Shown piece after piece: positions 1 to 8,103 of a stretch of DNA of 12,331 bases (position 1 is its first letter; every line of letters begins with the position of its first letter). The stretch is taken from NCBI GenBank assembly GCA_013003255.1, contig JABDJZ010000181.1, positions 1 to 12,331 on the forward strand, given 5' to 3'. Under the pieces are notes generated by a model. It had not been told where the DNA came from. It was given only the letters and a program-made list of their open reading frames with translations, and ran no database searches. A program made the position numbers and the translations under genes. This stretch comes from Rhodothermales bacterium (GTDB taxonomy: Bacteria; Bacteroidota; Rhodothermia; Rhodothermales; UBA10348).

Positions 1-400
1 GATCATCATCCGGGACTTTACCTCCGAAGGCCTGGAGGCCAGAAAGGACCTTGTTCGCAAAGCCGTCTCCGATCTCGCCGCCAAGTACCCCAAGGCCCGC
101 TTCGACCTCCAGATCGAGGACAACTACAAGAACATGCGGTCCTACATAGAGGAGACCGATTCACGCGCGGTTTCCTTCGCCATCGAAGCGGCATCAGAGA
201 TGGGCATCACCCTCGAGCCCGAACTGGTTCGCGGAGGCACAGACGGCGCCCGACTTTCTGAGATGGGCCTGCCGACCCCCAACATTTTCAACGGTGGTCA
301 CGACTACCACTCGTGCTTTGAGTGGAATACGGTGCAGAGCCTGGAACGAGCGTTGAGCTATACGGAGCACCTGCTCAGGTACTGGGGGCGGAACGGGTAG
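1..400 (+). CDS. pepT: Peptidase T (tripeptide aminopeptidase), C-terminal part, cut by left window edge
   Basis: An open frame enters from the left edge (first full codon at base 2) and ends at TAG 398-400, giving about 132 residues. The reading includes IIRDF near the start, then RGGTDGARLSEMGLPTPN and GGHDYHS, which match the C-terminal catalytic lobe of the M20B metallopeptidase PepT. In that family the enzyme is a cytoplasmic di-zinc aminopeptidase that removes the N-terminal residue from tripeptides. The His in GGHDYHS corresponds to the late zinc-ligand histidine, and the RGGTDGARLS loop is family-diagnostic. An internal ATG at 134 is not a real start, because homology continues upstream of it. 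The N-terminal half, with the other metal ligands, lies outside the window. The gene is convergent with the DUF4249 gene, about 100 bp away. The family call is secure; the exact substrate is inferred from the family. Confidence 0.93.
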   Translation, partial: IIIRDFTSEGLEARKDLVRKAVSDLAAKYPKARFDLQIEDNYKNMRSYIEETDSRAVSFAIEAASEMGITLEPELVRGGTDGARLSEMGLPTPNIFNGGHDYHSCFEWNTVQSLERALSYTEHLLRYWGRNG

Positions 401-418
401 CGCTAATTCCGACCGGGC

Positions 419-440
419 GGGCTCGGGCTCGGGCTCGGGC
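419..440. repeat. Hexanucleotide tandem repeat GGGCTC, about 3.7 copies
   Basis: Three exact GGGCTC copies (419-424, 425-430, 431-436) are followed by GGGC. They lie directly after the pepT stop in the 104-bp convergent gap. A perfect 12-bp palindrome CCGCGGCCGCGG follows at 446-457. This is a simple-sequence tract in non-coding DNA. Copy number could vary between strains by slippage, but nothing shows a function. Confidence 0.8.
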
Positions 441-464
441 AAACCCCGCGGCCGCGGAGCAACT

Positions 465-489
465 GGCCGGCCGAACCGGGCCGAGGGCC
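465..489. terminator. Possible GC-rich stem-loop between convergent pepT and the DUF4249 gene
   Basis: CGGCC (468-472) can pair with GGCCG (479-483) around a 6-nt loop, with further GGCC blocks on both sides. The position, between two convergent genes, suits a shared terminator. There is no T-run on either strand, so it would not be a classical intrinsic terminator. The call rests on position and pairing only. Confidence 0.25.
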
Positions 490-504
490 TTGCGCCGCCC
501 CGCC

Positions 505-1416
505 TCAGGCCGAGTCCTCCGGGAAGATGAAGTGCACTGCCGGCGACCGACGAATGGCGCCGAAAACGCCGATCATCCCGGGTATCTGTGAGTCCAGGAA
601 TACGGGCTCAATGAAGGGGTTGACGTTGGCCTCCCGCTGTCTGTCGAGCCGGTCGTAGTAGTCGGCAACGTTGGCGTCGAGCGACTGGATGTAGACCGTC
701 GCCTCATCACCCTTGAAGTTGATGTGGGCCGGCTCTATCACGAACCGAACCGGCGCTCCGTCCAGTCGATCGTCGAAATAGACAAAGCGTCCCACGTCGG
801 ACTGCCGAATCTGCTGGCCTTCCGAAATGCATGTGCTGGCATATTCCCGATCGTCCACGGTGGTGTGTCTGTCGTCCAGCGTGCGCACCATCTCGAACCG
901 GTACTGATCAGGTCGGCCCGGCGTGTCCATGAAGTCCACCACCACCCCTTCATGCCCTCCGTAGATGTCAACGAAGGTGGCCACGTATGAAACCGTGTCT
1001 ATCCGGACCGCCGGCAGATCGGTTCGAGCTGTTGCCGTGAAGGCCTCTCCCCGGTGGCTGATGTTCAGCCTGTAGTCTGCGTTTTCGCGCACAGTGATAG
1101 CACCCTGATAGAAGGGCTCCCACCTGCACCAGAAGTCACTCCATGTGGAGTCAACCACCAGGTCATCCAGGCTGTCCGGTCCAAGGATCGAAACGGAGGC
1201 ATCCGGGACGAACAGCGATGAGGGGGTCTGGGTCGGGGTGAAGAACGGCACCGTTGTAGTCAGGTAGACCCTCGGTGCGGACCCGGGCTCAATCAGGCCC
1301 TCGACTGCGAGCTTGGGGGTATAGGGCTGTTGGTCGACGGCGACGTTCACCTTACAGCCTCCCATGAGCAGGACGGCCAGGACGAAGACACCGGATGTGC
1401 GATTAATGCGTGCCAT
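505..1416 (-). CDS. DUF4249 family outer-membrane-associated lipoprotein
   Basis: A 303-residue protein from ATG at 1416 to TGA at 505-507. Residues 1-20 form a short hydrophobic leader ending LLMGG before Cys21, a slightly non-canonical lipobox (Met at -3), so a lipid-anchored envelope protein is likely. The body has the DUF4249 pattern: an early beta strand LAVEGLI, a VPDASVSI segment, and a C-terminal NPFIEPVF...GMIGVFGA motif from about residue 266, which is the strongest family marker. Two internal cysteines (FWCRWE and STCISE) could form a disulfide. No acidic cluster follows Cys21, so a Bacteroides-type surface-export signal is not obvious. The start lies 2 bp after the stop of the upstream TonB receptor, so the two are probably translationally coupled. 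DUF4249 genes commonly sit beside such receptors in Bacteroidota. The molecular function is unknown; a SusD-like accessory role is only inferred. Confidence 0.85.
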   Translation of the reverse strand: MARINRTSGVFVLAVLLMGGCKVNVAVDQQPYTPKLAVEGLIEPGSAPRVYLTTTVPFFTPTQTPSSLFVPDASVSILGPDSLDDLVVDSTWSDFWCRWEPFYQGAITVRENADYRLNISHRGEAFTATARTDLPAVRIDTVSYVATFVDIYGGHEGVVVDFMDTPGRPDQYRFEMVRTLDDRHTTVDDREYASTCISEGQQIRQSDVGRFVYFDDRLDGAPVRFVIEPAHINFKGDEATVYIQSLDANVADYYDRLDRQREANVNPFIEPVFLDSQIPGMIGVFGAIRRSPAVHFIFPEDSA

Positions 1417-1418
1417 GG

Positions 1419-3707
1419 TCAGAATCGGACGTTGTAGCTGATACTGGGGACGATCGGGAGGAGCGAAATCTGTCTCCCCACCGGCTCCTGGGTCTTGTCA
1501 TCCAGAGCCAGATAGACGAAGTAGGGATTGCGCCGACTGTAGGTGTTGTAGGTGCTTAGCACCAGCTCTCCCTCCTTGAACCAGCGGGTCTTGATCTTTC
1601 GGGTCGCGGCCAGGTCCAGGCGGTGGTAGTTGGCCATTCGGTAGTTGTTGACCTTGTCGTAGTCATAGAAGAGGCCTTGATACAATTCTCCTCCCTGACT
1701 GCCGTAGACCCGACCGACGGGCAAGGTGTAGGGGGATCCGGAAAGGAGAACCAGATTCCCGCTGAGTGACCAGCGCTCCGAGAGGTCGTAGGTACCGACC
1801 AGCGCAAGATTGTGCCGCCGGTCATATCGGAAGGGAAAAGCCTCGCCCCGATTCAGGTCAGCGAAGCGCTGTCTTGTCCAGGACAGCGTGTAGGATATCC
1901 ATCCGTTCAGCCGCCCCCGACGGCGCTTGAGGAAGAACTCGGCTCCGTAAGACCACCCTCTTCCAAAGGTCAGTTGGCTGTCTATCTCATCGTATGCCAG
2001 AAGATGCGTCCCTTCGCGAAAGAGCACCTGATGGTTCATCTCCTTGTAGTACCCCTCGACGCTGGCCTCGTACTCGCCCTTCCTGAGGTTTCGAAAAAGG
2101 CCCAGGGCGTACTGCGCGGATTTCTGAGGCCGGGCCGTCTTACTGGCAGGCGTCCAGATATCGGTCGGCAGCGAGGCCGTGGTGCTTGGAACCAGGTGGA
2201 CGAATTGATTCATCACCGTATACGAGGCCTTCAGTGAGGACTCCGGCGTGATCCCGATCCGAACCGAAAGACGCGGCTCCAGGGCAGAGTAGGAGACGTC
2301 CGGAGCATCAAATCCTGCCAGGCGAACCCCTGCGCTCAGACCAATCCGCTCGCTCGAATTCCAATCATCCTGCACGTAGAGAGCAAACTCGTCGGACGTC
2401 TTCTCAGGTATGCTGTTCGTTTCCAGGTGTCCAAGGACCTGGCCGGTCGGCAACTGTCCGCCTGTCCCGGTGGACCGGAAACGATGTCTGGTAGCCACGC
2501 CTCCGATGCGAACATGGTGCCTCGGCGCTGGATAGTATTCCAGAGAGGCCTTCGCCGATAGGTCCTTTATGCCCGAGTAGTTCTGCGAGTAGAACTGGCC
2601 CTGAATGGTGTTCACGCGAATGAAGTACTCATTCGCCACCAGGGTGAAGTTGGAGAACAGCTTCGACCCAAAGATGTGATTCCAACGGAAGGTCCCGGTG
2701 CTGTTTCCGAACCGGATCCCGTATCCCAGGCCACTGGCATCCGTGTATTCTGCGACGTCACGTCCCTGGAAGCCACTCAGGTAGAAATGGTCGTTCGGGC
2801 TCGGCTGGTAGTTCACCTTGCCGTTCAGATCATAGAGATAGTAAAGTCGGTCCTTTTGAAAGGGCCGCATGACGACGTCGAGGTAGCTCCTGCGACCGGA
2901 GACCATGTAGGAGAGCTTGTCCTGAAGGATTGGTCCCTCCAGCGTCATGTGCGACGAGACCAGTCCTATTCCTGCGCGCCCGTCAAACTGCCTCCGGTTT
3001 CCCTCCCTCATTGAGACCTTCAGTACGGACGATAGACGTCCCCCATACTGAGCCGGAAAACCACCTTTCACCAGTTCGACGTTGTTCAGCGCCCGTGAGT
3101 TGAACGTGGATACCAGGCCGAAGAGGTGATTTGGGTTGTAGACGATGGCCTCGTCCATCAGGACCAGGTTCTGATCGTTTGCACCACCGCGTACGTGGTA
3201 GCCGGTCGTTCCCTCATTCCCTGCCTGGACGCCCGGTAGCAACTGGATGACCTTCAGCACATCGGCCTCTCCCAGGATGGCTGGCAATCGCTCGACGTAC
3301 TGAATGGGCACATCGACCACACTCATGCGAATGGACCGCACATTGGCCTCGGCCGAGGCATCGGCGGTCACAGTGACCTCATCCAGCAGGCCCGCCGCGG
3401 GCTGCAGGGACACGTCGAGCCTGATGTCGTTTGTCAGGTACACCTTCTTGACCTGTGGGTCGTAGCCGATGTAGCTGAAGACCAGCGTGGTGGAATCCGC
3501 CTCGGGCAGCGTGACCGAGTAGAATCCGTAGGCGTTGGACACGGTACCGGTCTCAAATGAGACCGCGTGGATGTTGGCGCCGATGAGGGATTCCCCGGTC
3601 TCCGCATCCGTGACGAGGCCGCTGATGGAATGCCGCTGGGCAGAAGCGGGGATGACAAGGAGGAAAGTGGCCAGAACCTGGAGCCAACGCTTATTGAGGA
3701 CGAGCAT
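1419..3707 (-). CDS. TonB-dependent receptor with carboxypeptidase-regulatory-like N-terminal domain (transport receptor)
   Basis: 762 residues if translated from ATG 3707. The frame is open further upstream to 3848, but that extension overlaps the preceding gene and is arginine-rich. The ATG at 3707 is followed at once by a signal peptide (residues 1-24, hydrophobic core then ASAQ). Domains in order: carboxypeptidase-regulatory-like beta-sandwich about 27-103 (ISGLVTDAETGESLIGANI start); TonB-box-like LDEVTVTA at 108-115; plug about 125-233 with YHVRGG, LVLMDEAIVYNP and VELVKGGFPAQYGG; then a barrel to the end, closing SYNVRF with the terminal Phe expected for BAM recognition. It would import a ligand across the outer membrane using TonB energy. 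No STN domain is present, so signalling probably runs through the upstream receptor. There is no good Shine-Dalgarno at the start. The substrate cannot be inferred. Confidence 0.92.
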   Translation of the reverse strand: MLVLNKRWLQVLATFLLVIPASAQRHSISGLVTDAETGESLIGANIHAVSFETGTVSNAYGFYSVTLPEADSTTLVFSYIGYDPQVKKVYLTNDIRLDVSLQPAAGLLDEVTVTADASAEANVRSIRMSVVDVPIQYVERLPAILGEADVLKVIQLLPGVQAGNEGTTGYHVRGGANDQNLVLMDEAIVYNPNHLFGLVSTFNSRALNNVELVKGGFPAQYGGRLSSVLKVSMREGNRRQFDGRAGIGLVSSHMTLEGPILQDKLSYMVSGRRSYLDVVMRPFQKDRLYYLYDLNGKVNYQPSPNDHFYLSGFQGRDVAEYTDASGLGYGIRFGNSTGTFRWNHIFGSKLFSNFTLVANEYFIRVNTIQGQFYSQNYSGIKDLSAKASLEYYPAPRHHVRIGGVATRHRFRSTGTGGQLPTGQVLGHLETNSIPEKTSDEFALYVQDDWNSSERIGLSAGVRLAGFDAPDVSYSALEPRLSVRIGITPESSLKASYTVMNQFVHLVPSTTASLPTDIWTPASKTARPQKSAQYALGLFRNLRKGEYEASVEGYYKEMNHQVLFREGTHLLAYDEIDSQLTFGRGWSYGAEFFLKRRRGRLNGWISYTLSWTRQRFADLNRGEAFPFRYDRRHNLALVGTYDLSERWSLSGNLVLLSGSPYTLPVGRVYGSQGGELYQGLFYDYDKVNNYRMANYHRLDLAATRKIKTRWFKEGELVLSTYNTYSRRNPYFVYLALDDKTQEPVGRQISLLPIVPSISYNVRF

Positions 3708-3795
3708 CGGTGGGTAGTCCGTGTTGGTGGGAATCGCCCTTGAGACCCTCCTGACCCGCAGATCACGTAACCGCCTGCCATGCGCCCCGCAGACG
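3708..3795 (-). other. 88-bp gap between the two TonB receptor genes
   Basis: This is the only sizeable gap inside the receptor cluster. On the minus strand it contains AGGAGG (3747-3752), but that lies 39 nt before the ATG at 3707, too far to serve it, and no start codon sits at a usable distance after it. I see no terminator hairpin and no convincing -35/-10 pair. An internal promoter for the receptor/DUF4249 pair is possible but not demonstrated. Confidence 0.4.
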
Positions 3796-6429
3796 CTACC
3801 GCTCGATACGCACCGAAAACGCAGCAAGGCGCGGAAGGCCGTTGACATCGAGAACGGCTGTATCTCGATCCCCGGTCCCTAGCACCCGACGCCGTTCGAT
3901 CACATTGCGCCTGCCCGTGGCATTCAACAGGTCCAAGCGAAAGGTTACCAGTCCAGAACGCACGGGGATCGCGCGAGCGATCCCTACATCCACCTGACGC
4001 AAGCCCGGCAGCCTATCGCCTTCCGGGTCGGCGAACTCCGACTGATCCGCCAGGTAATCGTAGTACGCCCGACGGAAGGCCCAGGACCTACCCCAGGCGG
4101 ATTCGAACCGGACGGAGGCACTCCAGCCCGACTCGCTGACGCTGAGAGATGCCTCCAACACGTGAGGCTCCACCCACGGGGAAGTGGTAGACCTTCCATC
4201 GAACCGAAAGGGAATCGACCGGACCGCTCGGGTGAACGAATAGGCCACGTTTGCCGACCACGGCCCAAAGCCTCCGTGTGCGGACATGCTGGTTCCGGCA
4301 GTCCAGCCATCCCCTTCCGTGGTGATTTCGGAGCCGGACGACCGATCGAGTACAATCAGCCGAACAGCCCTCCGGTAGAATGCCCTCGCCCTGAATCCAC
4401 CGCCCGCCGCGTGCTGGAGAATCAACTCAGAGGCTGCGTGGACTGAGGTTGCCGGCCGGTCGCCCTTCCCTATCGGCATCCAGACACGGAACGTGGGGAG
4501 TATGGCCGAGAGGCTCCAACTTGAAACATCAAATTGGTTGACGTACTCGCGGTAGATGCCGGTCGCACCCAGAAATCGGACCGAGAGTTCGTCGGACGTC
4601 CAGAGGTCGGTACGCACCGAGAAGCGCGGCTCGGCATATAGCGTTCGGTTCGTCGGGACGTAAGTCAAACGCGTTCCTCCGGTGAGGACCATGGCTCCCC
4701 GGCTCCAGTCCATATCCACGAGGGCGTGCCACGTGAACAAGGCGGGCGATATCGTTTCCGCTGAGAGGAGCTTTTCGGGCAGCCCAGGATGAACTGACGT
4801 GCGGGCTTCTGCCTCTGTGCGTCGCGCTCCGACCTGCAGGTGGGTCGTTAGGCCCGGGGCCGTTGCCTGGATGGCCTTTACATAGACAGCGTTCGTAGCC
4901 AGGTCGTTGAAATCGTCCCGAACGGGGCTCTCGACTGCCAGGGGTGCGTGTTGGAATGGGTGCTTGAGCTTGTAGTAACTGTTCCAGGCACCGACTTCAA
5001 GGAGTATGTCGTCCCGCACTATGCCACTGTAGCGCGTCAGGGTGAGGCGGTTCTGCCATATGTATTCGTCCGATACAGCCGACAGTACATCGGGCGATTC
5101 TATCGCGTCTCCCCCAAAGCGGTTGTCGGCGAAGTAGACCGCCGAATACCACTGGCGCCCTTCTCCGAAGTCCATTCGTGCGGCGGCATGAAAGTCGCCT
5201 GTACTCAGGATGACGCGCTGCCCCACCAGGCGATCCGCGAGGACTTCCACCTCAGATGATGGCGCATCGAACAGGGCCTCGGCCAGGTATGTGTCCGGCC
5301 GACTCCACTCCCTGAGCCGCTCTGTTAGCCCACTCGGTCGGAGCGAATGCCCCAGGCTTCGTCGGCCTGCGATCATCCAATCGGTGAACGAAGACCGATG
5401 AGTCATGCGGCCCGTCGTGCGACCAGAGATGGCCAGAGGCGAGGCCAGCAGCGTGTGTCGGCGATCCAGGTCACTTGACAGCGCATGGTCGGCGGCTATC
5501 CCGCCCGTCAGGCTACTTCCTTCCCGGGCCGCGTATCCGGTCCTAAGAACGGTCAAGCTGCGGACGGCCAATGGGTTGAACGACGAGAAGAACCCACCAT
5601 TTCGAATCGGGTCGAAGACCGGAGCGCCGTCCAGGAGAAGCATGCTCTCCCCGGGGCCTCCTCCTTCAACCTGAGCCCCCGTCCCGTCAAGGCCGGAACG
5701 GACACCGGCCAACCTGTCAGCGCCGGCTACGGCACCAGTCAGCGGAGACCGGATATCCTCGAGGAGACCGGACTGCTCAACCTCCCAGCCCACAGCTGGC
5801 CGAATCGGATCGAAATCCGTCACGATCACTGGCCCGTTTTCGATGACCCGGGGCCGCAGCAGGATCACCACCGGCCCTGCGGCAGGGTCCACCTGAACGG
5901 TAACCTCCAACGGGTGATAGGCCACGTGCTGAACCATTATGCGGTGGATTCCCGGCTTGAGGCCACCCGCCACAAACCGGCCGGCCTCATCCGTGGTGGT
6001 CCATGTCTGTGTGGAGCGTTCGAACACTACGGCGCGAGAGACCGGAGAAGCGGACTCTTCCCCGATGACCAGTCCAATCAGACTGAGCAGCTCGGGCGGA
6101 CTCTCAGCTTCGGCACGCAGGAGGTAGACTCCGGAGGGCAGCACCTGAAACCCGATGCCCGTCCCCTGGAGAATGCATTCGAGTAGTGCAACGACCGTCG
6201 CGTCCAGGGCGACGCAATCGGAGGTCTTGCCAACCACGATCTCCGCACCGTAGAGGATTTCGATGCGGGTGGATTCGATCAACTCCTGAAGGGCCGAATC
6301 CAGCGGGGTATCCGCGTGCGAGACGCTGAAGGTCTGTCCGTAGGAGGGCGACGCCAATGCAAGAAGCACCGCAGCAATCGCTGCAGTGCTTCCAGCCGAA
6401 AGTCCGCGGTATCCTGTGTTCCAACCCAA
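3796..6429 (-). CDS. TonB-dependent receptor with N-terminal STN signalling domain (FecA-type transducer)
   Basis: 877 residues from a TTG codon at 6427-6429 that follows directly, in the same frame, after the FecR stop (6430-6432). That stop bars any upstream extension, and there is no ATG in the leader. Residues about 8-31 form a signal peptide ending SPSYGQ. STN domain about 32-105 (FSVSHADTPLDSALQELI ... LLECILQGTGIGFQV); carboxypeptidase-regulatory-like domain about 114-192; plug about 205-316 (GAQVEGGGPGESMLLLDGAPVFDP, SLTVLRTGYAAREG); barrel to 877. The plug aligns motif by motif with the downstream receptor, so the two are distant paralogues. In FecA-type systems the STN domain contacts the periplasmic part of FecR and relays ligand occupancy to the sigma factor; its linkage here to FecR and sigma supports that role. 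The C-terminus reads SVRIER and lacks the usual terminal aromatic residue. The ligand is unknown. Confidence 0.88.
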   Translation of the reverse strand: MGWNTGYRGLSAGSTAAIAAVLLALASPSYGQTFSVSHADTPLDSALQELIESTRIEILYGAEIVVGKTSDCVALDATVVALLECILQGTGIGFQVLPSGVYLLRAEAESPPELLSLIGLVIGEESASPVSRAVVFERSTQTWTTTDEAGRFVAGGLKPGIHRIMVQHVAYHPLEVTVQVDPAAGPVVILLRPRVIENGPVIVTDFDPIRPAVGWEVEQSGLLEDIRSPLTGAVAGADRLAGVRSGLDGTGAQVEGGGPGESMLLLDGAPVFDPIRNGGFFSSFNPLAVRSLTVLRTGYAAREGSSLTGGIAADHALSSDLDRRHTLLASPLAISGRTTGRMTHRSSFTDWMIAGRRSLGHSLRPSGLTERLREWSRPDTYLAEALFDAPSSEVEVLADRLVGQRVILSTGDFHAAARMDFGEGRQWYSAVYFADNRFGGDAIESPDVLSAVSDEYIWQNRLTLTRYSGIVRDDILLEVGAWNSYYKLKHPFQHAPLAVESPVRDDFNDLATNAVYVKAIQATAPGLTTHLQVGARRTEAEARTSVHPGLPEKLLSAETISPALFTWHALVDMDWSRGAMVLTGGTRLTYVPTNRTLYAEPRFSVRTDLWTSDELSVRFLGATGIYREYVNQFDVSSWSLSAILPTFRVWMPIGKGDRPATSVHAASELILQHAAGGGFRARAFYRRAVRLIVLDRSSGSEITTEGDGWTAGTSMSAHGGFGPWSANVAYSFTRAVRSIPFRFDGRSTTSPWVEPHVLEASLSVSESGWSASVRFESAWGRSWAFRRAYYDYLADQSEFADPEGDRLPGLRQVDVGIARAIPVRSGLVTFRLDLLNATGRRNVIERRRVLGTGDRDTAVLDVNGLPRLAAFSVRIER

Positions 6430-7395
6430 TCAGTCGGGAGCGTACAATTCGAAGCCAGTCGCTGTTGGACGATACATCACGCTCATATACGCCGCCAGAT
6501 CGCGCAGAACCACCTCCACCTCGTCCGGCGCCCGAAACACGCCACTGACGGGCCGATCCGCATCGACCGCTGACGTCCACGAAATGTCGACGTTGAATCG
6601 TCGCGACACATCGTCAAGGACGTATCCAAGTGGCTCAGCCTGAAAATGGAGGTCTCCCGAAGTCCATGCCGTGGCCGTTACCTCCCCGTAGGCCTGGGAC
6701 TCCTTTAGTCCGTCAAGCGACGATCGGAATGATACCCCAGGCTCCATCGTAATGGTCGAATCAGAGGCCGTGTTTCGAAGCGAAATGCTTCCGGACTTGA
6801 GGAAAACGGACGTTTCTTGCCTCACGCCGGAAGACCAATCACGAACCGCGAACGAGGTGCCGAGAACCGTGATCTCCGCATGCGCGGTTTCGACCGAGAA
6901 GGGGCGATCCGGGTTGAAGTCAACCTCAAACCAGGCCTCGCCATCGAGGGCGTAGCTTCGACGCGCCGAGAAACGAGCTCCACCGGTCAGTCTGGCTCCC
7001 GGGGCGAGTTGCACCTGCGCCCCGTCCCGGAGAACGTGCGTCACGACGAGGTTGCCTCCCTCCGCGCCCAGATAGCTCTTGGGCAGGAATCCCCAGACAC
7101 CGGCCGCCACGACGAAGACCGTGATGACCGCGGCGGCAACAAGCCGAATACGAAACACCAGAGGACCCCGCGGCCGCCTCGCCGTTTCGCGTTCGGACCC
7201 GTCCAACCCTGCATGTGCTGTACGATCTCGTACGGCCTCCCGGAGGCTCTTGCGTAGGCCTTCCGTCCGGTCAGGATCCATGGGTGCCGGCGGCTTGGCG
7301 TGGCCAACCAGCTCCCAGGTTTGCAGTAGCGCCTCGCGCTCAACACCGTCAGTCTGGGCCAGCAGGTCATTCAATTCGTTCTTTGGCGTCTTCAT
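6430..7395 (-). CDS. FecR-type transmembrane anti-sigma factor / sigma regulator
   Basis: 321 residues from ATG 7395. This ATG overlaps the sigma-factor stop in an ATGA arrangement, which fixes the start; the longer open frame to 7584 runs inside the sigma gene and is a shadow. Residues 1-80 are a cytoplasmic segment with the conserved TWELVGHA-type helix expected to bind sigma. One membrane helix lies at about 84-103 (LVAAAVITVFVVAAGVWGF). The periplasmic FecR domain is about 113-212 (DGAQVQLAPGARL, ALDGEAWFEVD, PFSVETAHAEITVLGTSFAV). A C-terminal STN-like/DUF4974 module is about 250-318 (PLGYVLDDVSRRFNVDISW), which in this family meets the STN domain of the receptor. The product would hold the partner ECF sigma at the inner membrane until the receptor signals. 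It abuts the STN receptor gene with no gap, consistent with one regulatory unit. Confidence 0.93.
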   Translation of the reverse strand: MKTPKNELNDLLAQTDGVEREALLQTWELVGHAKPPAPMDPDRTEGLRKSLREAVRDRTAHAGLDGSERETARRPRGPLVFRIRLVAAAVITVFVVAAGVWGFLPKSYLGAEGGNLVVTHVLRDGAQVQLAPGARLTGGARFSARRSYALDGEAWFEVDFNPDRPFSVETAHAEITVLGTSFAVRDWSSGVRQETSVFLKSGSISLRNTASDSTITMEPGVSFRSSLDGLKESQAYGEVTATAWTSGDLHFQAEPLGYVLDDVSRRFNVDISWTSAVDADRPVSGVFRAPDEVEVVLRDLAAYMSVMYRPTATGFELYAPD

Positions 7396-8000
7396 TGGGG
7401 TCCTCGGCCTGTCGCTTCCCAGCGCGCTCTTGCTGCGCGCAGGTCCTTGAGCGCGTGAACGATGTGCGTCTGAACTGTCCGTACGGAGAGGTTCATGATC
7501 CGGGCGATGTCCGCGTGTGGCAATTCGTGGAAGCGACTCAACAGAAAGGCCTCGGCCCGGCGGGGTGGCAGTTGACCAATCCAATCCTGGATCTGCTCCT
7601 GCAGCTCGTTGAGTTCGACCGTGCTCCCCTCGGGCGACTGCCCCGAGTCCGGTAGATCACCGGGAAGCCGTATGCGCTTCAGCTTCCGGGTCATGTTCAG
7701 GGCACGATTGCGGGCCATGCGATAGAGCAGGGGCTTGATCCCCACCCGAACCTCCAGGCGGCTGCGCACTTCCCAGAGCTTCAGGAAGACGTCCTGGAGC
7801 ACGTCATATCCATCGCCCGAAGGCGCCAACTCGCGCACGTATCTGAAGAGTGGCTCCCGCAGCCGCTCGAAGAGCGCCTCGAACGCGTCCGCGTCCGAGT
7901 CCGCCACCGCCGAGGCCAACTCGTCGAGCGACCAACTCACATAGGGCCGTGCTCGCGTTGTCCGCGTCTCTTGGGTTGATAGGTTCTGAATGGCCTCCAT
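7392..8000 (-). CDS. ECF-type RNA polymerase sigma-70 factor (FecI-like, Bacteroidota group)
   Basis: 202 residues from ATG 8000 to TGA 7392-7394. Sigma region 2 spans about 38-106, with FEALFERLREPLFRYVREL and the DVLQDVFLKLWEVRS helix (66-80) for core binding and -10 recognition. Region 4 spans about 132-190, with LPPRRAEAFLLSRF followed by a helix-turn-helix ADIARIMNLSVRTVQTHI for -35 recognition. There is no region 1 or 3, as expected for ECF factors. It overlaps fecR by 4 bp, the usual arrangement for a sigma/anti-sigma pair. It probably directs transcription of its own cluster and of the receptor genes when released by FecR. An N-terminal extension of about 35 residues precedes region 2 and is mostly polar. 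No strong Shine-Dalgarno is visible. Confidence 0.95.
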   Translation of the reverse strand: MEAIQNLSTQETRTTRARPYVSWSLDELASAVADSDADAFEALFERLREPLFRYVRELAPSGDGYDVLQDVFLKLWEVRSRLEVRVGIKPLLYRMARNRALNMTRKLKRIRLPGDLPDSGQSPEGSTVELNELQEQIQDWIGQLPPRRAEAFLLSRFHELPHADIARIMNLSVRTVQTHIVHALKDLRAARARWEATGRGPQ

Positions 8001-8017
8001 GCAGGAATCTCTGGGTC

Positions 8018-8023
8018 ATTGTA
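8018..8023 (-). promoter_or_regulatory. Possible -10 element (TACAAT) upstream of the ECF sigma gene
   Basis: Reading the minus strand, TACAAT ends 17 nt before the sigma ATG at 8000. No recognisable -35 lies 16-19 nt further upstream, and the start would give a leader of only about 10 nt. This is a weak candidate. The alternative is read-through from the promoter of the small HTH gene at 8430. Confidence 0.25.
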
Positions 8024-8103
8024 AGGACACCTGGATTCACGGCTACACGTAAGGCGCGCTCGTCGCGATCAATTGCCAGGGACAGAAGGCAAAAAGCCAC
8101 CTG

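Noticed and set aside
3708..3848. Upstream extension of the second TonB receptor to 3848
   Set aside because: It overlaps the end of the STN receptor gene and is Arg-rich with no signal peptide; the ATG at 3707 is followed directly by a canonical signal peptide.
7396..7584. Upstream extension of FecR to 7584
   Set aside because: It lies wholly inside the sigma gene in another frame; the ATGA overlap gives the expected start at 7395.
7804..8100. 98-codon minus-strand frame starting upstream of sigma
   Set aside because: Most of it overlaps the sigma gene out of frame and degenerates into Gly/Arg/Ala-rich sequence.
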